Source of the DNA: Sialis fuliginosa
Taxonomy: Eukaryota > Arthropoda > Insecta > Megaloptera > Sialidae
Assembly: GCA_961205875.1 (NCBI GenBank)
Contig: OY540810.1
Span: 3,224,001-3,288,000, forward strand
Reading direction: 5' to 3'
DNA length: 64,000 nucleotides
Shown here in pieces: positions 44,776 through 55,318 of the stretch. The position numbers were made by a program, and so were the translations under genes. The notes under the pieces were generated by a model that searched no databases, was not told the DNA's origin, and worked only from the letters and a program-made list of their open reading frames with translations. Position 1 is the first letter of the stretch, and the number at the start of each line of letters is the position of its first letter.

Positions 44776-44783
44776 GTTAATAC

Positions 44784-45826
44784 TACACATAATATTTATT
44801 TTTTATTTAAAAATTTTAATGTTTTTAAATTATTTACGGAATTTTGCCTAGCGGTTCGGAAATTAAAAACATATAACAGAGTGTTGGTTTCATAAGTGTT
44901 TTTTTCGCTTTCAGTTCGAAGCACTAAAAATGCTATTTTTATATTTATTGAAAAGTACAATAATGACTGTACTGCCGAAAATAGCAAATCGATAAAACAT
45001 GAAAATAGTCGTTTTCAAACCAAGCCTCTCAGATATCTGAATCGGTACGGTATTTGGGAGTTCCAAATGGTCTTGAAGCGACACAGCTGTGTATAGTTAA
45101 ACGATGTGTGTAATTTAATATATTCCAATCGCGTGCTTGTTATAAAAATATCTATATTTTTATCTTGTGGCGTCTCTAATTTGTATCATACCAATAGTTT
45201 AACGTTTAACCACGCCTTCTAATAACAACCTGTTGTTCTTTAACTTTATTAATGTTTACTTCAGGCTAGATAAATGTTAAACAGGAGAAAATTATATGCG
45301 TCACAAATAGTGATGTAAATTTTTTTGAAAATATATTTTTTTGGAAACATCATTCAAGTCGGTGAAAATTTTAACTTGTTTGTTCAAAACTTGTAATCAA
45401 TTTTTCACCCACTTCCCGATATCCGAATATCTTGAAATATATTTGTTTATTCTCGATGACAATATAATAATAATCATTTCCAAAATTAATCTGAAAGTAT
45501 ATTGTTACTTTTTAAAATTTGCGTATTGTTTTGTATTACTTTAGCTAAAGTAAGTAGTACCAACAAAAAAAAACCATAAACAAAAATTTGAAAATTTTCA
45601 CAGGTGAGTGAAATTGAAAAGTTATGAAATTTTCCACATTTACATCACTAATCACAAATATGTTTTATTGAGTTATAGTAACACCCACATAATATGCAAT
45701 CTATTGGTAATAAATATGTAAATTTTTTGTTTCGAAAAAGTGTATTATTACGTCAAATAAAGTTATAATATGTTAGGGAATCTACACAATAGGGTTTTTC
45801 TACAATAGTATGTTAGGGAATACAGA
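44784..45826. other. AT-rich stretch, no gene seen
   Basis: Short frames at 44796, 44896 and 45341 are low-complexity and lack splice signals or family motifs. Confidence 0.4.
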
Positions 45827-45830
45827 GATA

Positions 45831-46150
45831 CACTACCCTGCAAAAGTTTAAGACCACCTGAAAATTTTTCCTTTTTTGGACTTTTGTGAATATTTCTCGG
45901 TCTCTGACTGCTATATTCAACGTGTTTGTATTTATCGCTAATAAAATATGTTCCTCGCCCGATAACTTGACGATCGGTTAGTTGCCCGGCGCTCACATGT
46001 ATTTCGAAGTGTCAATTCAAATTGTATCAGCTTTACCATAGTGACAATTTGTTTTTCCCTAAAATTAGTGAGTATATTCTATATTTACAATACCTATTGT
46101 CATGTTATTACCTTCTGTTTCGATGTTCTCTACCGACAATTGCAGTGTTT
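45831..46150. mobile_element. Mariner-type element, right end lost
   Basis: It begins CACTACCCTGCAAAAGTTTA after TA, the same end as the right terminus of 50525-50898, and shares its interior (CCCTAAAATTAGTGA). It has about 130 bases (near 45930-46020) absent from that copy. It stops where a MITE piece begins. Confidence 0.8.
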
Positions 46151-46188
46151 TAACATTTCAAATGACCTAACCTCAATATTGTCAACTG

Positions 46189-46394
46189 CATGCTTATTAC
46201 TGGTTTTACTTTATCCATTACTGGAGAGAAAACATAAACAAAATAAAAGGCTATCATTTAAAAACAAACTATATTTATTGACTTTAGTAATTAAATTGAT
46301 TAAATAAAGAGTTACTTGTTTTATTAGTAACATGAGTTCAATTACGAAAACAGTAACCTTGCTCTTATAGCTGCCATAACTGGTGCCAGTACCT
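46189..46394 (+). mobile_element. MITE AGGTACTGGCACCAGTT family, right part
   Basis: It ends CATAACTGGTGCCAGTACCT followed by TA. It matches the last 200 bases of 57305-57871. The left part is lost at the junction with the mariner-type fragment. Confidence 0.85.
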
Positions 46395-46696
46395 TAGTTA
46401 TCGGAAAGAAAACATAATCGTGGAATAGTAATATTGTGTATCCAACATAAATTTATACAATTGCAATATTTATTTTAAGTAAATAAAAATGCAGAGTACT
46501 ACATCCACATCATTAACAAACAGAAACAGTTTTGTTTAAATATGCAAATACATTGAATATCTATGTTCTGTGTACATCTTTGTTCAATACTAGTGCATTA
46601 TTTGTATCTAGGAAGTTATATACTTAATAATTCATCTTAATTATAAATTTGAATAAATATTTAATATACATACATAGGACATTAGAGTGGTCCTTA

Positions 46697-47290
46697 TATG
46701 GGGTTAGGACGAATTTTTACCGGGCCGCCCCCCAAATCAGCTCCAAATAATTCAGAAATAATGTGGAAAAAGTTTCAGCCCTCTATCTTAAAAAATGGCC
46801 ATTACCAGAGGGGGGTGATTTTCCAATTTAAAATACACGTGTTTTTTCGATTTTTCAAAGACCTGAAATTGATATGGAATGATCTTTTCTGATTTTAGAA
46901 TCTTTTTTTTTATTTCAAGATCGGTGTTTTAATTGTCAAACATTTTTCTGACAAAATTATCCAGAAATTATACTAAAAAAAATTGTTAAAAATTTTCTCT
47001 TGATGAAATGACCAAATGGCCCATATAGCTGTCAACGTTGAATCACAAATTTAATTTATCCGTCTAGATATGAAAGATGAGTACCAGGAATGCTTTCATG
47101 AGTTTAGTTTAAGACACTCTAGTACGCCGGTATTTGAAAAATTTGAAAAAACACGTGTATTTTAAATGGGAAAATCACCCCCCTCTGGTAACGGTCATTT
47201 TTCAAGATGGAGGGCTGAAACTTTTTCCACATTTTATTTTAATTATTTGAAGCTGATTTAGGGGGCGGCCCGGTCAAAATTCGTCCTAAC
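46697..47290. mobile_element. Foldback palindrome with GC-rich ends
   Basis: GTTAGGACGAATTTTTACCG pairs with CGGTCAAAATTCGTCCTAAC. The arms are about 160 bp (CGCCCCCCAAATCAGCT; CACCCCCCTCTGG) with a loop of about 270 bases. The right arm touches the Helitron tail that follows. Confidence 0.88.
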
Positions 47291-47538
47291 TAACTGTCGC
47301 AGGGAGAGGGAAAATTCTTCGCTCGGCCGGCAGTTGTTTATTATGTTTTCAATTATTAACTTTGAAATTTAAACAGAACAAAAATTATGATTTATTTTTT
47401 TTAAGGTACGTTAGGTTTTGGTTAGTTATTATTACGATAATAATTAATCGTGTTTGTACTTAATTCAACTATATTTTTCAAAAATCCTAAACAATAATTC
47501 CGTAGTCCAAGCGGGCGAAGCCGCGCGGGCCCAGCTAG
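47286..47538 (+). mobile_element. Helitron 3' part, copy with a third insert
   Basis: From about 47335 it follows the tail of 41181-42080 to GGGCCCAGCTAG, followed by T. The first 50 bases (GCAGGGAGAGGGAAAATTCT) are GC-rich and differ from both other copies. The 5' half is absent. Confidence 0.85.
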
Positions 47539-47604
47539 TATGTAATATACTGATTCGGTTTTTGACGAGAAGAAATTCTTTGTAACACCGTAAATTAGTG
47601 AATA

Positions 47605-48674
47605 CACTGCAAATGCAAAGTGTGTTGTTTTGACACACCTAAGTGTGTCATTTTCTTGTAGTCATATTTAATCCCTTTTTTGGTGTGTTCTTTTATAAAC
47701 ACACTTTAAGGTGTGTAGTTTTAACACGTTTTTTGAACATGCTTTGTAGTGTGTTAGTGAATTAACACACTACAAAGTGTGTTAATGTAATAAATCTGTA
47801 AACCACATTTTATTAAGAAATTATTATTGAACAAATATAAATACAATGATTTTAAATAATATACACTACATAATAATTTTTTTTTCTTCGATTAATCAGC
47901 CACATAAAGCATATCTAAATTCATTGTAACAATTTTATCCTCTGGTACGATATTATTATCACTTTTAGTTGATGATATCAAAACAATATGGACATAACTT
48001 TTATCTGAAATTTCATCTACAATTCCACATCACATATTTTATTATTTCTATCCGGGTCTTCTTTTTATAAAATAATTAATTTTCCCTGTAGCATCATCTT
48101 CAGAATGCTGTCAGTTGTAGTTGCGTTTATTAATCCTTGACGTATCAATTCTACACCCGATATATCTTTTTTTGGTGAATATTTAATGCACTTACACATT
48201 TCACCTATCAGACAATAAACTTTCTTTTCTATATTAATTTAATATACAAATATCAAGCTCAATTCAATCAAAATGACGAAAGATTATGAAGTGACATGAA
48301 TGTCAAATCGTAATATGGTATCATGACTATAGAGAGAGAAAGATCGAATGTACATATATAGGCTATATCCACCTATATTATAATCTATCACACCAACAAG
48401 TGTGTTTATTTTCAAAGTGTGTAGTTCTCCAAAAAGTGTGTTAGTAGATATTAAACGTGTCATTTCAACACACTCAAGTGTGTACATAATATTTTTGATT
48501 ATGATTTACAAATTATTTTTTACACACCAGAAAGTGTGTTACTCTTTTAACACGGATAAGTGTGTCAATAAACACACTTAATCTTGACTACACACTTATG
48601 TGTGTCAAATAACACACTCATGTGTGTTTTGTAACACATTTTGGTGTGTTTTTAACAAACTAGCATTTGCAGTG
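47605..48674. mobile_element. Unclassified element with clustered ACACACTT/AAGTGTGT ends
   Basis: The ends are CACTGCAAATGC and GCATTTGCAGTG. About 200 bases at the left and 300 at the right are built of 10-base words AAGTGTGTTA in both orientations, spaced roughly 10-25 bases apart, as expected for arrays of protein-binding sites. The middle contains a decayed minus-strand ORF (47892-48236). No target duplication can be read. I do not recognise the superfamily. Confidence 0.7.
47892..48236 (-). pseudogene. Decayed ORF inside the ACACACTT element
   Basis: Read on the minus strand from 48236, a protein-like frame begins (KKVYCLIGEMCKCIKY, then ISGVELIRQGLINATTTDS), hits a TAA after GKLIIL, continues in frame for about 20 codons, then needs a one-step frame change to go on to MNLDMLYVAD and TAA at 47892-47894. 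Amino-acid composition is balanced, unlike chance AT-rich frames. I do not recognise a family. It may be a remnant of the element's own protein or of a captured gene. Confidence 0.45.
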
Positions 48675-49035
48675 CATTCTCTAAGCTGCGGAATCAACCG
48701 ATTTTGTCTAATAATATGGCCAAAGACTGTATATATGGGGCTTGCATCGGATTGTTCCGGCGATGCGCTTTCCCTGTGTCGCCGGCGTGCATGTCGACCA
48801 GACATCACGGAGCATTAAGTTCTCACCTGCACTGCACGTGGTAGACACGTGCCTTACGTGTGAAACACGGAATTAAACATTACCCGATGTTGTTTAATAT
48901 TTATGCGGTGATGCGATTTTGTTTGTCGCACTGTTTACTGTCTGATTTAATGAGTTTGTTGCACTTTTGTAGTAAGTAGATGTTAAGCTATTGATGTTTT
49001 TACTTTTTTTTTTATACATTACATGAAATGTACTG
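48675..49035. other. Unassigned GC-richer patch at 48680-48860
   Basis: Frames are open on both strands (48600-48818 +, 48605-48808 -) and rich in Arg/Cys, which fits neither known family nor repeat. TATATATGGGG near 48730 resembles a TATA box. I cannot decide between promoter/first exon and old transposon sequence. Confidence 0.25.
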
Positions 49036-49140
49036 TATAAATGTTTATTAGAATATTTTTAATGCGCAACTCAAACATTTTAATCAAAAATAGCATTTAA
49101 TATTAATTTACACGCTCAGTTATAAAACTATAATACCTCT
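49036..49140 (-). repeat. Left flank shared with 16613-16745
   Basis: TAATGCGCAACTCAAACATT and TATAACTGAGC-like words match the inside right flank of hAT copy B in inverted orientation, so the foldback copy at 49141 was once embedded in the same larger element. Confidence 0.75.
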
Positions 49141-49883
49141 ACGTCTTATTTTTTTGTATTTTAGTCGATATTTGTATGACGAGTTGAAGTTCACTGCAGG
49201 AAATTTCACTAAAAAATTTTGAATTTTTGATTTCGATAAAAGTATGTTTATTGTATAGAAAATGACGTGAAAAGTTGTTTGTTTCAAACCGCAGGTCTGT
49301 ATCTCAAACCGTTCTCGAGAAATAGCCTCTCAAAGTTTTAGTGTTTTCAAATTTTTGGAGAAAAAAGGCTCTAACTTTTGAACGCGTGGTCGGAATTGAT
49401 TTTAGTTGACGGATTTGGAATCAGCGTGTCAAAATCTATAGAATGACATGTATAATACCTTAAAATTTGAAGAAAAAAAATTTCACGAAAAATCGAAAAA
49501 ATTCAAAGGGGTATACCTTAAAAAAATGTCGATTTTTGGCCAAAATTTTTTTGTAGGATTTTAAAGTATTATACATGTTATTATATAGATTTTGACACGC
49601 TGATTTCAAATCCGTCAACTAATATCAATTCCGACCACGCGTTCAAAAGTTATGGCCTTTTTTCTCCAAAAATTTGAAAAAACTGAAACTTTGATTGGCT
49701 ATATCTCGAGAACGGTTTGAGATACAGACCTGCGGTTTGAAACAAACAACTTTTCACGTCATTTTCTATACAATAAACATACTTTTAACAAAATCAAAAA
49801 TTCGAAATTTTTTAGTGAAATTTCCTGCAGTGAACTTCAACTCGTCATACAAATATCGACTAAAATACAAGAAAATAAGACGT
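49141..49883. mobile_element. Foldback element copy C
   Basis: Palindrome ACGTCTTATTTTTTTGTATT to its complement at 49883. Arms are about 365 bp with high mutual identity. The right flank (49884-50060) matches 15450-15665 inverted, that is, sequence outside the hAT copy B. In copy B about 205 bases lie between two ACGT words where copy C has one, so one of the two arrangements arose by deletion or insertion at ACGT. Confidence 0.9.
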
Positions 49884-50524
49884 GATGTGTTTCAGTGATA
49901 ATTTACAGCAAATAATATATTTCTAATGATCATATACTAACATTACATAAAAATGAAATTAAAAATGGTTATTTGGTGGTAAAGATTCAGGACAGAACAA
50001 GGAGGTATATTTACAAATTATATATTACTATTTTGAATTTTTTTCTTTGCATATGTACTATATTCTAATTCATCTTTTAGAATATCACTGGGCTACCAGG
50101 CTACCCATTTCTAGTATTTGCATTTTATCAAGTGAAATTGATAAGAAAATATTGTTGTTACTTTTAATTTTATAAATATATCCAATACTATAAATGTAAA
50201 GAACGTATAGTTTATAATAAAATTCCACGTTTTGAGGTCATGTCTGTGTTCTGCAGTGCCATACATTTTGCAGTAGGTAACGGCAATTTGTAGGTTTAAC
50301 ATTTACTTGCAGATTTCACAGATCTTTTCTTTTAGTATAATTATATCTTGAAATATATTTGCATAAATACCAATACGGTAGATTCAGATCAAAGATAGTG
50401 CTTAAATATACTGTTTAATTTCGTTTACGTTTTTCGATATGTAAATGTCATCATATTTCTAGTAGTTTTTATTATTATTAGATACTAAAATTGAATTAAC
50501 GTCTTCAGTTTATTAAAAAATATA
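49884..50524. other. AT-rich stretch, partly shared with 15450-15665
   Basis: 49884-50060 is repeat (ACAGCAAATAATATATTTCT). The rest shows nothing recognisable. Confidence 0.45.
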
Positions 50525-50898
50525 CAATACTCTGCAAAAGTTTAAGACCACCTGAAAAAAATATCAATTTTTGAACTTTTTAATATTTTTGACTTATTTT
50601 TCTTTCAAAATTTACTGTGTTTTCCTCATTTTCGTGTTTTCTGTCGGTGTAGAAAATCGAAACACAAGATACAATAATGAATAACATGATAATAGATATT
50701 GTAAATATAGAATATATTCACTAATTTTAGGGAAAAAGTCAAAAGGACAGCGCAGAAATGTCACTATATTGGCAAAGTTGAGACAATTTGAAAAAATTGA
50801 CACTTCGTTAAATATAGCGATCTGAGACCGAGAAATATTAGCAGAAATTCCAAAAAAGGAAAAATTTTCAGGTGGTCTTAAACTTTTGCAGGGTAGTG
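50525..50898. mobile_element. Mariner-type MITE, CACTACCCTGCAAAAG ends
   Basis: The left end CAATACTCTGCAAAAGTTTA and the right end TAAACTTTTGCAGGGTAGTG are flanked by TA on both sides. The inverted ends extend about 40 bp (AAGACCACCTGAAAA). The 119-codon frame on the minus strand at 50612 is element sequence without transposase motifs. Confidence 0.9.
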
Positions 50899-51407
50899 TA
50901 TGTATATCAATATTTATGTATTTTCCAAAAAAAAAAAAGTTTCTATATAATTGCATACTTGTTATATACATGGATTTTTTTACAAGATATTGGTTTTCTT
51001 AACTTTCTTAATCGTTTTGGCTTCCACGTGACTGAAATATTATTCTAACTCCATTATGGATGAAATGTAGAAATGCGTAACTTTTTACATTCTTAAATAA
51101 ATATACTTTAAAAGGTTGGGTAAACTAAAAGTAAATGTATATGTAAAATGTTGTTTTTGACAGTTATTGCTCATATAAATTTCATAAAATACTCTCCTAC
51201 ACAACTATTTTCTGAAACATGTTCACTTCATAATTGTGGTTGAATATATTTGTAATACTGAACATAATAAAATGAAGTAACATCGAACATTATACATAGC
51301 ATGTGCATTTGTGTGAATAGAATTATTGGCACTTCACTCTCTGACATTTTGTATATTTTGCTTTATTATATGCGAAAAGGGGCAAAGTATTGTTCGGCTT
51401 AATCGGC
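50899..51407. other. AT-rich stretch, no feature seen
   Basis: No open frame or repeat boundary recognised. Confidence 0.4.
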
Positions 51408-51420
51408 TAGTTAGTGCCTT

Positions 51421-51862
51421 AGATTAGATTAGATAAAGGGGGGGTGGAGTGAGGCTCCTGCACTTAGGCCGCTAGGGCCCATTGTGCCCCCTTGAAGTTA
51501 CCAAGACTTCATTCTTTAAACAGGTTCGTTGCTTCCGCGAAGGAAAGAATCCTGTTCTTGAATGTCTCTCGGCTCAAGAAAAGGGGAGCCAAGGTGTTTG
51601 TTCCTTATCTCAGCAAGTGCTGTGCAAATGCAAAACGTGTTCAGAAGTTTCCTCCTGTGTTCGACATTTCCTACACTGGGGGTTAGGCGCTATGCCTATA
51701 GTGTTCGCCCGTGATCTGTTAGGAGGCCCGTAACGATTTTAAGCTGTCTTCTGTTTAAGTTCAGAAGATATTTAGTTGACTTAGACGAGAGGCCCTTAAT
51801 AAAGGATCTCGCTTGTCTAGGTCTTTGTCTAGAGGTCCAAGATTGCTGAAACCGCTCTTAGT
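51421..51862 (-). mobile_element. 5'-truncated LINE (R1/Jockey-like), minus strand
   Basis: The insert is flanked by an exact 13-bp direct repeat TAGTTAGTGCCTT (51408-51420, 51863-51875), the variable-length duplication of target-primed retrotransposition. On the minus strand three frames in turn give KYLLNLNRRQLKIVTGLLTD, then CRKCRTQEETSEHVLHLHST(C), then ALAEIRNKHLGSPFLEPRD: the RNase H end and C-terminal cysteine/histidine motif of an R1/Jockey-like ORF2. Frameshifts and stops show it is dead. A short 3' UTR ends in an ATCTA-type tail (51421-51435 on the plus strand). It is far richer in GC than the neighbourhood and is the only clear class I element here. Confidence 0.85.
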
Positions 51863-51875
51863 TAGTTAGTGCCTT

Positions 51876-52491
51876 TCTCCGAGCCGAACGAACGCGCTAA
51901 ACATTTTCCGAAAAAGTGTTAACCTAATTTAATTATTATTAAAAAAAAAAGTTTTTTTGCCGTTATTGCGGAATTGAATCAAATTTATAAAAGATGATAT
52001 TCTCTTTCAGAAAAATTAGGTATGACAAACCCTCTCTTGCCGGAATTGTCCGGATGTAGAGTTGGGGTACTGCAGATTGGGACGTGTATAGGTAAATGGG
52101 GCCGATTTTTCGCGGAATAATCGGCCGATTTGTCTATACATGACCCAATCTGCAGTACCTCGCGATAAATTTGACCGTGTGAAACGTCACACACATTTAC
52201 TGAAGTATTAAATACGTTATGTACACACGCTTTATTAGTAGTAAGTCGTTACAGTTCATTGAATTAGAAACGCATTGCTTTGAGTTGTTATCGCATTTCG
52301 TCGTTTGTTTCAAATTATGCTACAATTTAAATTGTTTTGCATACATATTACACGATCAAGGATGAAAATTAGAAGGGGATTGTCGTTCTATAACATATTA
52401 TAATTGATATCGTTATTTAATAATAAATAATCAATGATTTTAAATATTGATTATCAAAATTTTAGGATTTCCTAATTGGTTTTTAACTATT
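51876..52491. other. Spacer with a small inverted motif
   Basis: 52050-52160 carries GTACTGCAGATTGGG and its complement CCCAATCTGCAGTAC, with GGGCCGATTTTTCGCGGAAT between them, a hairpin of about 90 bases. Nothing else seen. Confidence 0.45.
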
Positions 52492-52881
52492 TTAGAGATT
52501 AATCAGAAATAAAGCAAGCTGTATCCACATAAGGAACCACATGCATAAATGGTCTTGCAGTTTGTATTCATTTCCGTTTATCATAAACTTAGTAGGGTCC
52601 TCCCATTTGATTATTATGTTATTTAAATCATTTCTCCATGTATCAAACAAAGACAGATATTTTGAAATTAATTTGCTTGATAAATCTGTGACAGGGTGCG
52701 AAATATTGATGTATACAATCTTATGAAAATTAGCTGGATAGGGGGGGGGGGTAAAAGTCATTATATTATAAAATTGATTATATAAGCTATCTATTGGCTT
52801 TTTATTTATTGCTCTGTGATTATTAATTCCGAAGATATAAGCTTTCAAAGTGTGACATATTTTCGTTACATTCGTGATTCC
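52492..52881 (-). CDS. Candidate terminal exon of an unrecognised protein
   Basis: On the minus strand an open frame of 129 codons runs from just after a CAATATTAG acceptor (ending at 52882) to TAA at 52492-52494. Composition is ordinary for a protein, with Trp, Cys, His and Pro present (ISHPVTDLSSKLISKYLSLF; DTWRNDLNNIIIKWEDPTKF). There is no ATG near the start, so if real it is a last exon. A hydrophobic end (MWFLMWIQLALFLI) could be membrane-associated. Doubts: a 10-base C run (52741-52750) like the G/C runs of nearby hAT elements, no family match that I know, and no visible upstream exon. It may be a pseudogene or transposon ORF. Confidence 0.35.
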   Translation of the reverse strand, partial: GITNVTKICHTLKAYIFGINNHRAINKKPIDSLYNQFYNIMTFTPPPYPANFHKIVYINISHPVTDLSSKLISKYLSLFDTWRNDLNNIIIKWEDPTKFMINGNEYKLQDHLCMWFLMWIQLALFLINL

Positions 52882-54874
52882 CTAATATTGCCGGGGAAGA
52901 CGTAGTTCTACTTAAAAAAATTGATTAGAAAAAAATTCAAAACCGGAAAAATTATAATGTGCGGCCCTCAGAAAAATTTTAGGTTGTCAATGCGACCCGC
53001 GGTGCAATTTGAGTTGGCCAGGCCTGATCTAAATAATCGCACTTGTTACACGCTGTCAAAAATTAGGCCAAGTGTATCGTTTTACAATATTAAATGAATG
53101 GACAAGGTATATTTACTGTAATGACATTGAGGTTTTGTAATACATGATATCAATTTACATTTCATAGTTATTAATAAAAGTGATAATTGGTACGTGTTAT
53201 CATCAGTAAATATGATCTAATTATTTTATACTATTTATTTTATACTAGACTTATTCAAAATACTGCTCTTGCCCCATAGCATATGAAATAATGCTTCAAA
53301 GCGTTTTCAACTACCGAAATTGGGGCAAGTGCACTGTAGTTGACATTTTTTACAATTTCCTATCATAATGCAAATATACAAAGAAAATTGGCGTCCTATT
53401 CAATTTAAACAAGTCAGTAATAACTGCACAATCATTTGATTCTGAAAATATTAAGTATTTATATAACAGATTGAAAATACATGGGTTCAAAGTCCAACTA
53501 TGCAAAAACTGGTCTGCACTTACCCCACTGCACCTTACTAGGATTATTTTTATTGCTTTTATTTTAAAATGTTAATTTATAAAAAATAGAAATAGAATTA
53601 TTGAGTGCATAATTTTAAAACCCAGATGCATACGAACGTATGCACATTTATATAATACACTACAAAAACATCACTTTATTTAAAACCCTCGAGCGGCCGC
53701 ACCTAAAGAATTTTAGTTTTGCGTGATATATTGTTATTAATTTTTTAATAACACGTACAATGTACCGAATTTTTTTTATTAGATTATTGCTTTACAAGGA
53801 AAGGTTCCCAAGTGCCACGCCCTGGTTTATATGAAACTTGATAAAAATATAATCAGGCATGTATTTTTTTAGATTTACGCCCTAAAGCTCAAGTTTAGGG
53901 GGTGAAATCGATCCTAGAAAATGAAGGTAAAAATAAAAATATATAAATAGCTCATAAACTGCTTGGAATATAAGTTTGTGTATAATACAAACATTGTTTG
54001 GTGTTACAAAAGCTATAAAATAGCATAAATGTGGTCCCCCCTAAAAAAATTATGTGGGGGTATAATGGGCACCTTTGTACTTAAAAAAATGTTTTGTTTT
54101 TTTTTCATAAATCTGAATATAATAAAATAGTAAAAACTTCAATAAACGTATCTTAATGAAACTTCGGAGATATCGGCACTTTTGTATTCCGCAATAATAG
54201 GTATACGTGTAGTTTTATACAGTAGGGTTGAGTGGGGTAAATATGAAACACCAAAAAAATGGGTTAAAAGTAAAACAAGCTTGCAACTAAAAAATTAATT
54301 TGTTTATAGGAGAATTATAAAAACTGACATCATCATTAAAGGTTTGTTAAAGCGACCTGAAAATATGAATCGCCTAATAAGTGATGTGTCACCCCTACAG
54401 ATTTCCCTGTCAGTCAATTTTAATTAAAGAACATGGAAGTCATGTATAGTACAGTATTATTACAATTTTATTTTTTCAATATTTATAATAATTTCAATTA
54501 ACAATAAAATTAATAATATTGACATTTCGTATGGCAAATGAAATATCTATAATTTATACTATTTTCAAAAATAACGACTGATATAATTTTTTTTTTAATA
54601 AAGTAAAACTTTTTCAAACCAAGTAGCTAAGGTTAATAAACAAAGAGAGTCGTTTGTGAAAAAAATATTTTCACGAAAATTTATATTAAAAAAAACATGA
54701 ATGGTTTCATCAAATACCGGTCGATTTAGGAAGTTTTACTCTATTTGATTACACACGTATTTGACATCGAGTTTTTGTATGAGAAAAAGGTTTTTGAAAA
54801 ACTCCAAACCTAGAGATAATGAAATAATGAAATACCTAGTAATGGCTAAATTTTGTTATACCAAACTAATAATA
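52882..54874. other. Long spacer; degenerate hAT end and NotI/XhoI word
   Basis: 52968-53030 ends GAGTTGGCCAGGCCTGAT, an old end of the CAGGCCTG family. Around 53268-53530 the words CTTGCCCC, GGGGCAAGTGCA and CTTACCCCACTGCA recur. At 53687-53699 is the 13-base CTCGAGCGGCCGC. 54020-54260 has TGGTCCCCCCTAAA and GGGGTAAATATGAAACACC fragments of unknown repeats. No exon is seen. Confidence 0.45.
53687..53699. other. CTCGAGCGGCCGC word (XhoI-NotI sites overlapping)
   Basis: An isolated run of G/C in AT-rich DNA that equals a common cloning-linker sequence. It may be a chance word or a trace of library construction. Confidence 0.5.
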
Positions 54875-55318
54875 CACCTATCCCCCGATTTACACAGTAG
54901 ATACGTTCCGCACAAAACCGTGTAAACTGAAATCTAGGATTTTTCTACGTAAAATCGTATAAAACGAAAAAAAACCCAAATGTGCATGATTCAGTAATTT
55001 ATTTAAGTAAAAACAAAAGTCAGACATCTTGAAAAACTCAAAATTGTTCTTAGTTCATAAAACAACACCTGTGCTACCCTCTTGTATTGTGAAATACATA
55101 CGCACAGATTACCGGGATTCCCCTAAATGTATATTTTACAAGCCCGGGAATCCCCTGTTTTTTTCATCAGGTTACCGAAGGAAAAAAATTCAAAAATGCT
55201 ATCAAATCTTTGTATAGGCGTATATGGAGCGGAATAAACATTTTTACTTGTTTTTTTTTTTAAATTGTAAATTTATAAATCGTGTAAAACAAGTGCCGTG
55301 TAAATCGAGGGATAGGTG
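54875..55318. mobile_element. Pogo/Tigger-type MITE, CACCTATCCCCCGATTTACA ends, copy 2
   Basis: TA flanks both ends (TAATA before, GTGTAATAG after). Close relative of 30890-31349, with an internal replacement of about 20 bases near 55060-55100. Frames at 55029 and 55224 are element sequence. Confidence 0.88.

Noticed and set aside
50612..50971. 119-codon minus-strand frame
   Set aside because: It lies almost entirely inside the mariner-type MITE (50525-50898). There is no DDE motif, and the frame includes the inverted terminal repeat.
51482..51733. 83-codon plus-strand frame rich in Cys/Ser
   Set aside because: It is the shadow of the minus-strand LINE fragment. The RNase H and Cys/His motifs are on the other strand.
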